Assembly: GCA_013396635.1 (NCBI GenBank)
Contig: WBMW01000614.1
Span: 237,489 to 301,488, forward strand
DNA: 64,000 bases
Reading direction: 5' to 3'
Source: Penelope pileata
Lineage: Eukaryota > Chordata > Aves > Galliformes > Cracidae
Positions 10,613 through 23,580 of the stretch are shown piece by piece; position 1 is the first letter of the stretch, and every line of letters starts with the position of its first letter. The translations under genes and the position numbers were made by a program. The notes beneath the pieces were generated by a model. That model made no database searches, was not told the origin of the DNA, and saw only the letters and a list, made by a program, of their open reading frames with translations.

Positions 10613-11746
10613 GTGGGTGGCACTGCCCACGGCAGGGGGTGAGGCTGGGGGGGCTTTGAGGTCCCTTCCAACCCAACCCATTCTGTGATTCTGTGATTCT
10701 GTGAATCTGTTATTCTATGAGGCTCAGTTTAAGGGCTTGCTGAAGGCAGGAAGTTATATCTGGTTAGTGAACAGTGAACTGGGGGGGCTTGAGAGCAGAG
10801 GAGGTGGCTTCTGCTGCAAGTGTTGGAGAAGGCAGAGCTGAGGAAGGGGACATCAGCAATAGAGCCAAGGCCACCTGTAAGGAAAGGATGCTCATAGCAG
10901 TGTTCAAGCTGGGTACAGCTTGGACGAGACTGTGTTTGTTGAGGCCATAAAGAAAAGGAGATGAGAATAGCTGCAATTGGGAATGCCAGAAGTCTGTATG
11001 GGAGTTTCAGCCGACAGGAGATGAAAGACTATGGTAAAGATGGTATCGGAGGGGAAAAAGTATCACTGACGACAGGAGAAGATATCTGGCTCAAATATAC
11101 CTTCCAGGGGTGTCCATGGGGCAGGTGATATGCTCCTGAGGCTGTGCATGGGGGTGATGGATTGATGGTTGGATTAGATGACCTTAGAGGTCTTTTCCAA
11201 CTTCAGTGATTCTTTGGTTCTATGATTGCTTTCCTTGGGGCTGTGTACTGCTTCTTGTGGTTTCACAAGTGAGCATCCAGAGGTTTCTTGCTGATCCCTG
11301 ACTTCCTTCTTCTGCTCTCCTCTCCCAGCTGTGAGTGAACACCAAAGAGGCTGAGACAGACTGCGATATTTCACATCACCTCAAGCATTTGGAAGATCAG
11401 CATTCCTGAAACCCAAAAGAAGCAGAGGTGCTGAAAGCTGCCCATGTTGGAAATCATTCAGGCAGACACACTGCAGAGTACAAACAGCTGGAGAGGAAGA
11501 GGCAGAACAGCAACAGAGAGTACCCTTGGGCTGGCTACCATGCGGACAGCACGGATGCAAAGCTCACTGTCACCCCGTCCCCCTAATATCAGCTTTCAGA
11601 GTCAGCGCATTTAGTCATCACCACCACGTAGGCTCCCACAGGTGAAATGCAAGGGAGTTTCCATGCACCGCAGGCTCCCGCCCCGTGCCGCGGCTGCAGG
11701 TGCGCGTGCCGCAGCCGGGGCCGGCAGAGGTCGGGGCTGCACCGCG
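10613..11746 (+). repeat. 1134-bp duplicated block, copy B (likely redundant haplotig)
   Basis: This is the second copy of 9337-10470, two mismatches apart by eye. It is bounded by n at 10612 and at 11747. It ends inside the CpG island at gcaccgcg, the same base where copy A simply continues. A real tandem duplication would not be expected to have sequence gaps at precisely both ends. The simplest reading is a second allele's contig placed in tandem by the assembler. Confidence 0.92.
11149..11228 (+). mobile_element. CR1 LINE, short 3'-end fragment (copy B)
   Basis: This is the copy B counterpart of the fragment at 9873-9952, with the same CR1 3' motif and degenerate tail. It is probably not an independent insertion but part of the redundantly assembled block. 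Confidence 0.8.
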
Positions 11747-11747
11747 N
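11747..11747. other. Undetermined base marking the second assembly junction
   Basis: The n interrupts the GC-rich island immediately after gcaccgcg. The sequence beyond it does not match what follows gcaccgcg in copy A, so genuine sequence is missing or misordered here. Confidence 0.85.
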
Positions 11748-12020
11748 GCGCGTTACATAAATTTAAACTTTTCCATTATCGAAGCTCTGAAATATTCCGA
11801 GCGAGGTTACAAAATGTGTTTACTTACAAATTTGGAAGTAGCGACAAGACGCAATGCAGTGAATTTGTCATCTGCTCATGACTAGCAGATGGTCCTCCTT
11901 CGTCGCAAGCGAGCTGCGTGAGTCACGTCTTGCCTGGTTCCTCGAACGGAGCCGAGGAGCTCTCTGGCACCGGGTGGACGGTGTCGCCCATTGCTTATCA
12001 GCCCCCTCGGTGGAGGGGCT
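11748..12020. promoter_or_regulatory. CpG-enriched right shore of the broken CpG island
   Basis: CpG dinucleotides stay well above the window background (for example gcgcg at the start, cgtcgcaagcgagctgcgtg near 11900 and cgaacggagccg near 11944), then fall away after about 12020. An AP-1-like site, tgagtca, lies at 11919-11925 and is followed by cgtc. This suggests that the island on the left and this shore belong to one regulatory region split by the gap. No start codon, splice site or exon can be assigned. Confidence 0.4.
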
Positions 12021-12500
12021 CCAGTGCCTGGGGAAGGTTTCACATGGCCTTTTGTGAAGGTTCCTCGTTCCTCCTTATTCCATGTTTCCAGATTAATTTC
12101 TGCTCCACTCCCATCCATAGTGACTGCTTCATATTGCAAAATATAAAGGGATCTCTAAATGGGAATGCGTTACATTAACATTTTACAGAAGATCTGAAAG
12201 AGATAACTGTGAGTTATGCTGAAACAGACTCAATTTTTATCACTGGATGAAGCCAAAGTGGGAAATGCAAAAGAGCCAACTGAGACCCCTTTGCCTGGAA
12301 CCAGCCCTGCTGCAGACAGTGCTGCGACAGCCCTGTTCCCTGCGCCAAGGCACAGCATGCCAGAGGTTGCTCTGAACTGTCTTGTTAGTAATCAAAAAAT
12401 AAAATAACATAAAGTAAAAATCAGGACAGCAACAATTTTGTTGGATCAGGAGTCAGTGCACAGCTGGCAAGATCTCAGTTGCTACACCTGGTAAATAAAT
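12021..12500. other. Non-coding stretch, nothing recognised
   Basis: Ordinary unique sequence. Short plus-strand frames at 11918-12178 and 12216-12407 show no known domain. Confidence 0.4.
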
Positions 12501-12612
12501 GAGGCTGGATGCTTTCCTGTGCAACCTGCTGTAGAGAGCTGCTTTAGCAGGGGTTGGACTCAGTGATCTCCAGAGGTCCCTTCCAACCCCTGAGACTCTG
12601 TGATTCTGTGAG
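12501..12612 (+). mobile_element. CR1 LINE, 3'-end fragment
   Basis: The stretch starts with gaggctggatgctttcctgt and contains ggggttggactcagtgatct, followed by aggtcccttccaacccctga and an 8-bp-type tail (ctctgtgattctgtgag). This is the canonical CR1 3' untranslated end on the plus strand, truncated to about 110 bp with no coding sequence. Confidence 0.92.
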
Positions 12613-15600
12613 ACCCAGTTTTATTGCAGATGTGTTGTTTCATAAGGATAAAGTCATCCGACACCAGCTCCTGCCCTCCTTCTCCAGTTCTTCAAACAAT
12701 TCTGTGACCAGCTATATTTGTGTTGACTTCTCTTGTTAGTTTCTTCCTCAGTCATGACACATTCCTTGTTTTGTCTTGCCATGGAAATCTGCACAGATGA
12801 TTGGTTTTCCTTTGTAGTTTTTTTTTTCCTTTTTTTGTAGCTTCTTCACAACAGAACAAGAGAGAGCAAGTTTAAATGATACAAAATGAGATGCTAAAAG
12901 TGACGGGGAAAGGAAGACATCAACCTGAAAATGTTTTGAAATTCTTTTTCTCAAAGTGTCTAGGTTTCCAGTTGTCAGGCTCTCTTGAAACAAACTCCTT
13001 TCCAAAGCTGTCACTTATTTATATGGCATATAAATAAGTTGGTCTTTGCTGGATGCAAGAGTTCCGCTCGCTCACACCAGCGCTGTGTAAGATATGTGCT
13101 CCCACCAGATGTTCACACGTTCGCACAATGTGAGGCACTTGAGTTGAGCCTGACTGCCTGTAGGTAGCAGAGTACATGCAAATAATGTAAGGAAACAATT
13201 CTACCTTTCCTTTTTTTTTTTTTTTTTCTCTGAAATGTTTTCCTGCCCGGTTTTTGTAAAGGAGCCCAGTTCAAGGCACTTTTTCCTTTCATAGTTATGG
13301 ACAAAGAGTGCTCGTTTCTGGAAAAAAAAAAAAAATGCTAACATCAGTGGAGAACGGTGAGGAAACCCTAATTTTTTAACCATAAGCCACACCCTATGTG
13401 ACCTGGAGAGCCGGGATCTGGGACCAGCCTGTGAGCCCCCACTGCCTGCTGGCTTCCCGCAGTGCCTCAGACTCCATGGCAGCAGTAGGAAGGTGCTATA
13501 GGGCAATGCTCAAACCTCCTCCTGTGCCCAGGAAGAACTTGCAGGTTTGCGTCTGAAGCCAGCAGAGCTACAGGCTAATCCTGGGTCTCCTGTGCTGCTC
13601 CAGAGAAATCCCCGTTACCTTTCAGAAGTCTGTGGTGGAAAATGCTGGTGACTCCAGCTCGTGACTTTGCAGACTCCACTGCATTGAGCACAAAGCCTGA
13701 TCGGGTGAGGCTGGGCTTTTCCCAGTGAGACTCCTCACAGCAGGGGCTCTCAGGGCTGGAGTAGCCCTGGGAGTGAATCTTGAAGCAAGGAGGTAGAGCT
13801 CAGGGTGACGGCACTGCCTGAGCTCCTCAGCAGCGGTGATGAGGGTGCTGCTGTTGAACTACTGCTCAGTGTGTGGGTGTGACAAAGGTGGAAAACTGAG
13901 GGCAGTGAGTTTGACTGGAAAGAGGAGGGGATTGCTTCTGGAGGTGGTTTGGGAAGGGTGACATTCCTGGGAGCCTGTGTGCTCTCCAGAGCATATAACC
14001 ACCAACAGGAGAGTGCTTCAAAGTGCTGAGGAGAGGCTTGTCCTCTTGGTTCCTGACAGAGCCTCCTCTCTCCTCTCATTGCTGCCAGTAAATCCAGGAT
14101 TAGGAAGCTGACAGCTGCTTACGCACTCTGGAAGAGTACAGTGACCACATGCAAAATTTATTGCCTACGTTATTGCCGTAGGTGGGCATATAAAATACTT
14201 CTGTGGGGTTTTTAGGCTTGAGATTCCCCATGGATGTTGGTGGTGACACGCGTATCCTGCCATGCTGTGTCCCTGTAGCCAGGCACGCTGACAGGGAGGG
14301 CTGGCCCCATGCTCCGTGGCACTGCTGGGCCCCAGCGATGGACGCTCCCCTGCCCTGAGCCCCAGGTGCTCTGGCAAGGTGCAGGTCACCTGTGCACTGC
14401 ACACCCTGAGCTCAGTTTTTGCTCCACAGGAAAACTGGTATGAGGTCTGCAAAGGGGAAAATGAATGGGGTGGAAGTTCTGAATAAAAGGAATTGGCATA
14501 GCGAGCTTACACAGGGTTGGCATTTTTCATTTCTCATGGCGCTTGAGATCCAGATCTCGAAATCTTAAGTAAAATCATAACTTGGGAGGTTGAAGTGGTA
14601 GAGGTGTACCAGCCTCACCTGTGTCATCACTGCTGAAAGTAGAGAGTTACAGCTGTGAAATTTAGATGCTGTGAAGGACCACTAGCCAGCCAGCCATGGG
14701 GCCTCCCCTCCAAGCTGAAACTCTGGTGTAGTAGGAAAGCTTCTAGCTGTTCTGATTCCCCTTTTTGAGTCTACTGGGATGCATACAAAATATTGTTTAT
14801 TCCTGAGAAAGAACTGCTTCTTTCTCCCTTGAAGATATTTGAAGGGTTAATGGGACACTCTGAGTTATGTAGTCTGCAACTCAAAATGAGACTTTAAGAA
14901 AGATACCTGGGAAACCGCAAAATCAGCAAATGCTGGAAAACCCATCATCCTAGCGTTGGGTATTTGGGAAAAAGGAGAAACCTATCTTCAAAGCCAACAC
15001 AACTACCTTGCTTCTAAGCATTTTAGTTTAAAGCTAACTCAATGAGAGCCACACAAGCTGTTCACTGAAACCGTATGGATGGAATATTGAAGAGCAACTT
15101 ACTGCTGGATAACTATAACAAAGAGCACAGATCTCCTGACTGTTACAGGACTAATATAGACAGCAGCCAGTCCACATAGCCTGCCTGTGCCCCAGCTTCC
15201 AGCATAAAAGCTTGAGTGATGTTCATCTATTTCAAAATGACCTTGCCAAGATCAGCTATTTCATGTTTAATAACTGCTTTGTACATCTCAGATGAAGAAA
15301 ATGCAATAGAAGGGCAAATCTTATCAGAAACAGAATTATATTTCTTGATTTCCAAACCTGTCTTTGCCTCAAGCAAGTGAGAAGTTTGTACAGCAGTGAA
15401 TATGATTAACCATGATTGAAGCTATGTGTTTCCTAGACTGGAAGAACTGCTAAATCTCCAGATTTTGCCTGGTTGTGTCTCTGAAAGTGATACCGTACAC
15501 CTGAAGAAGATTGTTACACCCCAGTGTTCATTTTTCTGACTATAGCAGCTGACCTACTTTTACTATCAAGGGAGGTACGTGCTGTTTCTATTCAAATGTC

Positions 15601-18000
15601 CTGACACCATCTTGGAGCTGGGAGCTCTCCTGCTTCTAAACCTCCTCAACACAAAGCTCTACCTCCCATGGGGCTTGAAGCTGGGCTGGGCACCTCACGC
15701 TCCCATTCCCGGGCTGAAATCTGAACAGAGACGACCTCTCCCAACAAAAGCAACAAGCACGTGCCTTTCCCTGGGAAGAAGATGTGATAAGCACATGGAT
15801 GTCATCCAGGGCACGTAAGGGAGAGACACTAATCCTGCTGCATCACCACCCCATTGCGGAGAAGTCTGCTGGGAGCGCAGGGCCATGGGACCGACTGCAG
15901 AAAAGCTGCCTGCAGCTCAACCCAGATCTTCTTGGCATCCAAAATAAAAAAAAAATGGAGCAGCAATTTTGCTAAAGAAAACCAAGCCTCTGGTCTCAGG
16001 GGATATAAGATACGCCTTTATAATTAATTTGTATATTTTCCTTGCTGCAGATATCTTCTGAAGCTGCATAGGAGGAATGTAGCTGGAGGCTTTTTCCAAA
16101 TTTGTATTATTTGGGGTAGACAGGCTCTGAAATAAACCTGAAACCTGAGGGGGATGGGAAGGTGGAGGCTGTGCTTTATCATTAATCCCGTGAGTGTGCT
16201 TCCCAGCTGCTTGGGCTCTGACTGAGCAGCCCAGCAAGCATGCCCTGGGCTCCCCAAATTGCCTCCTAGGGCAGCAGCGTGTGACTAGCTCCAGGACGTG
16301 GTGATTGGGATCTATGAGGCTTCTGACTTCTTCCTTCACTTTCTGACTGCTGATGCCTTCTAACAAGAAAACCAAACTGCAGCAAGGCAAGCATGCAGAA
16401 AAATGCCTTGCGAAACAGGAGCCAATGTAAGCGTCGGTAATTAGCTGATGGCTGAGAGCATTTAGGAAATCTCCGGGCAGTAGCAGCAAAGGGCTGGTTC
16501 TAGAAGTGGCAGCCCTCTTGCTCAATGCCTTTAATCCTGACAGTCTCAGCTGCCATGGTTTGACTTGTGGAAAGCTCCACCCTCTTTCTAGCCTCCGATC
16601 AACATCTATATTTCAGGGAGAAATGCAGAAGAGCAAAGGAATCAAACAAAAGTTCAGATGAGCATAACAAATACTGGAAAGATGAGATTCTCCAAGCAGA
16701 GGGCTCTAGAAAGCACTCCCATTAGTCTGAGCAAGGCTCTCATCAATTACTCTGTGCAGAACTAGCTATTCTTGGACTCATAAGGAGGTAAGGGATTTAT
16801 TTCCTCAGCTGCATGGAGTCATGCTATGAGATATCATTAAGTAAGAATAATTAGGATTCGGTTTTCAGCGCACAAAATTTGTATCTTTCCCTGTGTTTCC
16901 AACCCTCTCCAAAAAGACTTTTCCAAAGTTGCAGCCTGGATGTCGGTATCATGTAACTGTAATCATCACAAGCAATCTATGTCTATGCAATATGTGGCTG
17001 TGTTGCTCTGAGCATCTCTAAGTGAGCTTGATATTTTGGTGTGATAACAAAATAAAATACTGAAGAATCTTTTAATTTCATCAGTTCATTGGTGATCTAT
17101 CAACACAGATTTAATTCACTTGTAGTGATATTTTGACTACAGTTAAGACAAATCATGGGAATAACTACAGCAAGATCTAAGGCAGCAGAGCAGCAACCTC
17201 AGGGTCTTTGCACCTTTGGTGCCATGGTTGCAATGGCAACATGAGGAGTTTGCACTAATATCACAAAACTGAATTTTCAGAGTGTAGGAAGCAAGTGTGC
17301 AAAGGCTCTGATGATTTACATTCTGGCACTAGCTGCTCCCTGCGACACAGCAATCATTACTTCAGGCAAAAACAAATTGTTCCATGACGTTTTGTTGCTT
17401 CATCAGCAGAAAAAAAAAACCAACACAAAACTGTTCGCTCAATTTTCTGCCAAGGCTGATCTTTCTCTTCCTTTCTATGCATATGGAGGGTCCCCAGGAG
17501 GCATATGTAGGGTGTATGGCAGTATTGTGTGAGAAACCAGAATTAAGGTGGGAGGAGTGTAAAGACATCCCTTGTGCCCAGCTGAGGTTATTGGGATGGA
17601 GAGGAGCCCAGCAAGAGCCTATGTTATTGAAGCATTTGGGATCTACTGAGGTGTTTATCTTTGCAGTGCAATAAATCTTTTTTGTTGCCCTGTTTTCAGA
17701 GGCCCAGTCTTGATATTTTGTAAAACTGAGTGTTATCCAGAACTGGACAACAGCTTATCACTGCTAATTCTGCTCAGGGATTTTAAACTCAATATTCTTT
17801 CTTTAAAGGCAATGCAGATGTTCTGTTGTGCCACCCAGTGTCAGAGATCCAGGAAACCTAAATGAATAAAATTAAAGATGAGCTCCAGGACTTAAAGAGG
17901 ATCAGACCTGGTGACTCCACATAGATAAAACCAACATGGACACACTGTGAGAGTGGGACCAGACTTGATGCGGATCTGACAGTCTAGCTATTCTCACCCA
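12613..18000. other. Long repeat-poor non-coding stretch
   Basis: I find no exon, RNA gene or transposon. The longest open frame is 202 codons on the minus strand (15917-16525). Its translation shows no family, signal peptide or repeat I can name, so I do not call it a gene. Homopolymers of 17 T (13211-13227) and 14 A (13322-13335) lie about 95 bp apart in opposite sense. Confidence 0.45.
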
Positions 18001-21000
18001 CCTTTTTACCTAACAATGACTGGAATGACACTCATTTGGGGCTGTAGTTGGTGCTATTGTTACAAAATGTGTTACCCTGATAACAGAAGAATTGTCATAG
18101 GCTTGGTATCAAGGTTTCCAAATCAGAGAAACATAATTGGTAATGGGAGTGACTTACACAGAGCTGCTTATTGAAGAGGTAGGAGAGCACAGAACTTCTT
18201 TCTGGAAGAGTGACTTCAAACAGGTTGTGTCAGAAAGGAGAAATAAGGTCACTATTGTGAGATGACTATGTTTAAGCCTGGTTACTTTATTACCATTCAT
18301 GGGGAAGGTATCTTGTGCTAATGGAGCTCCATTGAATTCCAATTCCCCACTGCAGTTTGGAGAGTTTTGCTGCTGACTATAATGGGATGGGTTTTAGACC
18401 AGATTGCTTATGAGACAGATATTTGCACATGCTTGAAAGCAATAACTCACAACCAGAATAGGATGTGCTCTGATGTGCTGTGTTACTAGCATTCTGTGTG
18501 CAGCTCTGCTAAGCTCTCTTGCTACCTGTGCTCTCAAGATCTACCTCAACAGGCATAGCAGAAGCTTTTTAGGCTTTGTGTCTTCTTTGAGACCGTGGAT
18601 GGTCATTCTCCAAGGCACCTGGCACATTGAGCTTGCCTCTCCTGCATGCAAACAGCAGTGACCAGCGTTGGGCTTGGGAGCATGGAAGAATAGTGATGGT
18701 CCTGCTCTGAAAGGGAGCAAGGAAATGAGAAGCTGCAGGAGGAAAAAGAAAGGACAGATACTCACTTCAGGCAGATGACGGAGCTGAAGCATCTTGCCTT
18801 TTACCTGAGTAATTTCATGCCAAGGCACTCGCCCAGCTGTGCGTCTTGGGATATGCTACATAAACATAACTACACATTTTTCCCAGACGCACCCTCCATT
18901 GTAGTGATTGAAATGATCCAGGATAATTGATTGCAGCTATTATAAAAATAATATGATTCTGTAACACATCTGTATCTCTTAAATTCAGACCATTCCACAT
19001 TCTTGCTGGTTTCATCAGTCACGTGCTCAGAAACGCTTTCATCGCACTAAGGAGAATGATAAAAACTATAAATCAGGTGTTTAAATCCCTAAAACCATGC
19101 TAGCTTGAAAGAAATTCAACATCCCAGGCAGAGAGCCACATTTTGTTATTAAAATAAAAGAGTCTTCTGCATGTGCTAATGGTTTAGATGTCCCGGATGT
19201 TCTAGGCAAGTGCACTGTAGGTTTTACAGTGGTGATAAAACTCAAATTTCACCCATAAGTCTTCTTCTTGACATAGAGTATAACAACAAACACATATGTG
19301 TGTGGAACAGTGTGACTTCTCCACATTTTTTGGAGATAAATATTTTGGATTACATTAGAAACGTCCCTCATTTTTAAGTTAGTAAAAATTCCAGAGTTTA
19401 ATCTACAGCATGGACATGTAGCCTGTAGCTCAACAAAGTATATTCTGCACATCAATATATTCAGTGTTAAACAAAGAGATAAATTTTGCAGCATCAGAAA
19501 AAGAGGCATGGCACAAACAAAATAAAGAATAGAAGTCCAATTAAAGGGAAGGCGGAGAATCTGTAATATTTATGGTTGATTTTCCATTGCCCTACATCTT
19601 TGATAACAATTACATCAGAGTTCTTGTGGAGAATGCTATAAAATGTTTTTAAAAGAACAGGCCAAATGGAGTAGCCACTTCTTCTGACATGGCTGAACCT
19701 GCTTCAGATTTGAGTTGCTCATGTTGGGTTAAGCTCTGCAGTCACAGTCTTCACAAACCATTCTAGCAGATAAAGCTACATTACGTAAATAAAAGCATTC
19801 AAATTTTAGTGACCAAGGCAAGTAAAATTACTTCTGCAGGCCAGTATTCCAGAAGCATCCCAGCCCTTTGACATATGACACTTAGGGGTGCCTGGACATT
19901 AAATAGACTGCTCCCGAACCACCTTTCACAGGGGACAATACTGGTTTTGCAGTAGGGTTTCCATCACTGTTGACAAGCGCCTAGCCCTGAATATTCTGAA
20001 AGGTGACATGAAAACAAAATCAAACCCTTTGCAGCATACGTGGGTCTCTCCAATCACATGTGGCTTTATAAAAAAAATAACCAGAGGGTTTAAAAACAGA
20101 ACATTATTAACTTCTGTTAGAGAACCAGATTGGTGCGAGGTTCTGAGAGCACTTTGGACATCTGCCTGCAATCGCAGCTCAGTTCCACGTGGCAAACTCC
20201 ACCCTTAAATGGATATCTGAGACTTCCGAAATGAGGTGGTGTCCACTTGTTTCAGATCGGGATTGAGCCCGCTTTAGTTAGAGGGTCCCTGTCATGATAC
20301 CAGATGCAGGGAAATCCGAAACAGAACTGTTCCTCATAGATAGATTCTTCACTTTATGCAAAATGTGTTGTGACACATTATCTCTTCAACATGTAGCAAA
20401 ATGTACTTCGCAGCGATTGAAGAAATTCAGTTAAATCTAGCCTGTACTTGTGTTCTGGTTCGTTATTTATAGCAAGTGTGGGAGTGTGTTGGCCTCTTCT
20501 GACAGCATATCATGGCCATCTTAAATTCTGAAAGCACGTTTTTGTTGCTACAGTAGATGTTTAAGAAGTTTAATCTTAAATTGGTGAGAGCTTTTGAGAC
20601 AAGTCTGCTCAAGACACATTAGCAGAGTTAGACCAGGAAACTGCATGAAACAAAATCCTGTGCTTTTTCTGATGAGCAGGGCTGTTGGGAGCAGGCTACC
20701 TCCATGCTTGTTGCTAACGTCGGGCCTCGATAGGCCACCAGCAACGCTGCATGGCTTTGTTTGCCCATGGCATTTCAGGAAAAGTGTTTTCTGAAATGCT
20801 CAGGCAAAGTGATTTAGGAAACTAATTCCCAAGCTGTTGTGGAGAGCACTTTGCATAGCATAAACTGAAGTTGGAACAGCAAGCAGTCAGAGGCAAAAGA
20901 GTTAATTTTGCTTCAATAAGAAGACGCGGAAATAATTTTTTCTCACTAATTAAACATGAAACTGACTAACTCTATGCAAGTGTAATTTTCTTATCTTATT

Positions 21001-21838
21001 AGCCATGTTCATTTCTGAAGTGAGTAACTACCAGCATTGGTACAGTATATGGGCAGAATAATAGTTGTACTGATTTTTACTTTAATCTCTGAATACAATT
21101 AGCATAATTTAAACCATTACAAGCTGTAGCAGATAGAAATCACATTATGGAGGCTGTAGGTGGAGTAGTGGGTGGTCACATGCAGAGGGAAAACTGGAAG
21201 AGCACTTAAAATACAACCAAATAATAAGCATGCAGGGGAATGTAAAGCTAGATGGAATTCAAAGGCACATTATTTCTGGTGATGAGGAGAGAGAAGTGGA
21301 TAATAGAGAGCAAGGTTCAAGGGCTTCTACCACTGCAAGGGCTGATCCTGAGAAGTGCTGCATACCCACTGTACACACACTCCCTTCACTCCATCCCTGT
21401 TTGTACAAACAGGGCTTCCAGGCAGGTGCCAGCACCCTTCAGGCAATCACAGGAGATGTCTAGGACAGCAGCAAGAGGCTGGTGAAGCGAAGTAGAGAAC
21501 ATGGAGATGACACTTACACGTAGACAGAAGGAACAATGATGTCCTTCCTCACGAGCGTTTTTAGTCTTTGGGAAATAAAAGAGGAATCTCTGTTTTAAGG
21601 CATCTAGTGTGGTGGGAATTTTTTGGTACAGGTAGTAAAGGGCTGCCGCACTTCCCTTTCCTTTGCTAAAAGGATATAGGTGCAATAGTTTATAGAACTA
21701 TTCTATGGGGCATAAGTCCCAAATCCCATTTTCTGACAAAACAGGAGAAACAGCCCAAGAGAGATTTATGGATGACACCTTGTCTGACCAGGTGAGTAAG
21801 ACAAGATGTGGTGGAAGAAGGAAAGAGGGAGGTCGGAT

Positions 21839-21860
21839 GAGAAACCAGAGAGAAACCAGA
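21839..21860. repeat. 11-bp tandem duplication in purine-rich DNA
   Basis: The unit gagaaaccaga occurs twice head to tail within a purine-rich region that runs from about 21810 to 21920. Confidence 0.8.
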
Positions 21861-23540
21861 GAGGGAACTGGGATCAGAGGTGCATTTGAGTGGGTTGTGT
21901 GTGAGTGGAAGAACTGAGAAAGGATCAAGAAGGATGGATAGGTTGGATGGGAAGGCTGGAGCCAGAAATCCTGAGCAGTGGGGTAGGACTACGTGAATGG
22001 GCAAAGGCAACTACTGAGGAAAGAAAGTACCAGGATTGAGAAGGGAGAGACAAATTGGTGCAGAGAATCCCAAGCCTGAGGGCAGTGGGAAGAAGGAGTT
22101 CCTGCCACAGCCTGAACCTGAGCTTGGGACACTCACATCTTGCTACTCCTCTGCTCTCAGCTAACATGGGTAAGGCCACTGGCAAGCCATTATATCTCAC
22201 CTGCTGCTGCAGCTGCTCCTTGAAAAGGAAGCAGGGATTGCAGTTTAAAACCCCTGAAAACAACAACCCGAGCTCTTTCATTGTTTGAAGGCATACTTGC
22301 CTTCTTCATTTACATCCTGTACCAGTTTCTGCTTATGCGAGAAATCATCACCACCCTTTTCCAAGCAAGTAACGAATCCCAGGAAGCTAGCCTGTTAAAC
22401 CAGTAATAATCTGAAGTTGAGCATAAATCAATTTCTTTCTGTGTCCCTTTTTTAATAGCTGCAAGGAATTCTGTAGGATTAGATTCCTTAGCACAAACCC
22501 ATCTGAAAAGTTACCAAAGACAACAACTGAAAAGCTGTGCTGAGCTGGGATTACATATATTAATCATTAGGCAAATCTTATTTATATCCTGACAATTTGG
22601 CCAGAGCATGCTGTTTGAAACGAACTAGAGATGTTCTTCATCATTTCATGACTGCGAGTATACTGCAGCCAGGCATTACTGCTGAAAACCATAATATGAC
22701 TTCAACTTATTTTCTACATCAAATTTATTGATGTCCCATCAGCAAGACATTTCTGACATGGACTGTGGACTTCACTCCTAAGTGGTTGTTTTGTCACTTG
22801 CTCTTTGAAACTTCTTCCTATGAAAAAAATTTTCTCTGAACTAAATTCTCTGCTACATGACAGACTACTGTGACCAAACGGCACTTGCCTTAGCAGCCTT
22901 TCAGCAGGGCAATCAGATTGGAAGTCTGGGGTCTTAGATGGTGAGCCCAGGCTCCCCATAGATGTGGGGTCCTCTCAGGCCCTGAAGATTTCAAAACTCT
23001 TCTGGACAAGGCCCAGGGTGACTGCTTCATACATGATGTCAGCCCAGCTTTGAGCAGGAGAGCGGGCTGAAGACCTCCAGACCTGCTCTCCCACCAAAAT
23101 AATTCTCTAACGCCCAGGCTACCACTGGCCTGCAGGCTGAAATTAGCTTTCTCACTCCATCTGCTTCCAATTTTTAGCTTTCAGAAACAGAAGGGGAGGA
23201 GAGGAGACATCCTTAGCCTCATTCCTACAGAGTTTTCATAGACAGATGAAAATATTCTGCTTTTTGGATCAGCCCCACTTGCATTTTTATAATGAATTAA
23301 GCAAAGCTACACTGAGATATGCAGTGTACTTTGTGTATATGTGTGGGGAGGAGATTGGCCAGAAGATCTGTAGAATCATGATTCAGGTGAGCGTACATCA
23401 CCTCGAAAAGTATGGCGCTACGTAATACTTGCATACGAGCAGTACGCATAAAAAGATAGACACATACTGTACAGTTGTACATTTGGCAAGAATGACAGAT
23501 GGTGATATCTGAAGACAATATTTTCAATATCTGATTTTTG

Positions 23541-23580
23541 TGTAATAAATTAATAGTATTAATAGTATATTAATATTATT
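23541..23580. repeat. TA-rich imperfect repeat (ttaatag / ttaata units)
   Basis: Short units such as ttaatagta recur three to four times in 40 bases made almost only of A and T. Confidence 0.7.

Noticed and set aside
10366..10688. Several overlapping Ala/Arg/Pro/Gly-rich frames on both strands
   Set aside because: They fall in the CpG island, where GC-rich sequence has few stops. Openness in all frames at once points to composition, and some frames run across an undetermined base.
9488..11374. Two pairs of nearly identical or identical proteins (9488-9700 with 10764-10976; 9898-10098 with 11174-11374), suggesting a duplicated gene
   Set aside because: They are only short frames inside the duplicated 1134-bp block, which is probably an assembly artefact. 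The second pair also overlaps a CR1 tail.
15917..16525. 202-codon minus-strand open frame
   Set aside because: No recognisable domain, splice context or homology that I know. A frame of this length is plausible by chance in 64 kb.
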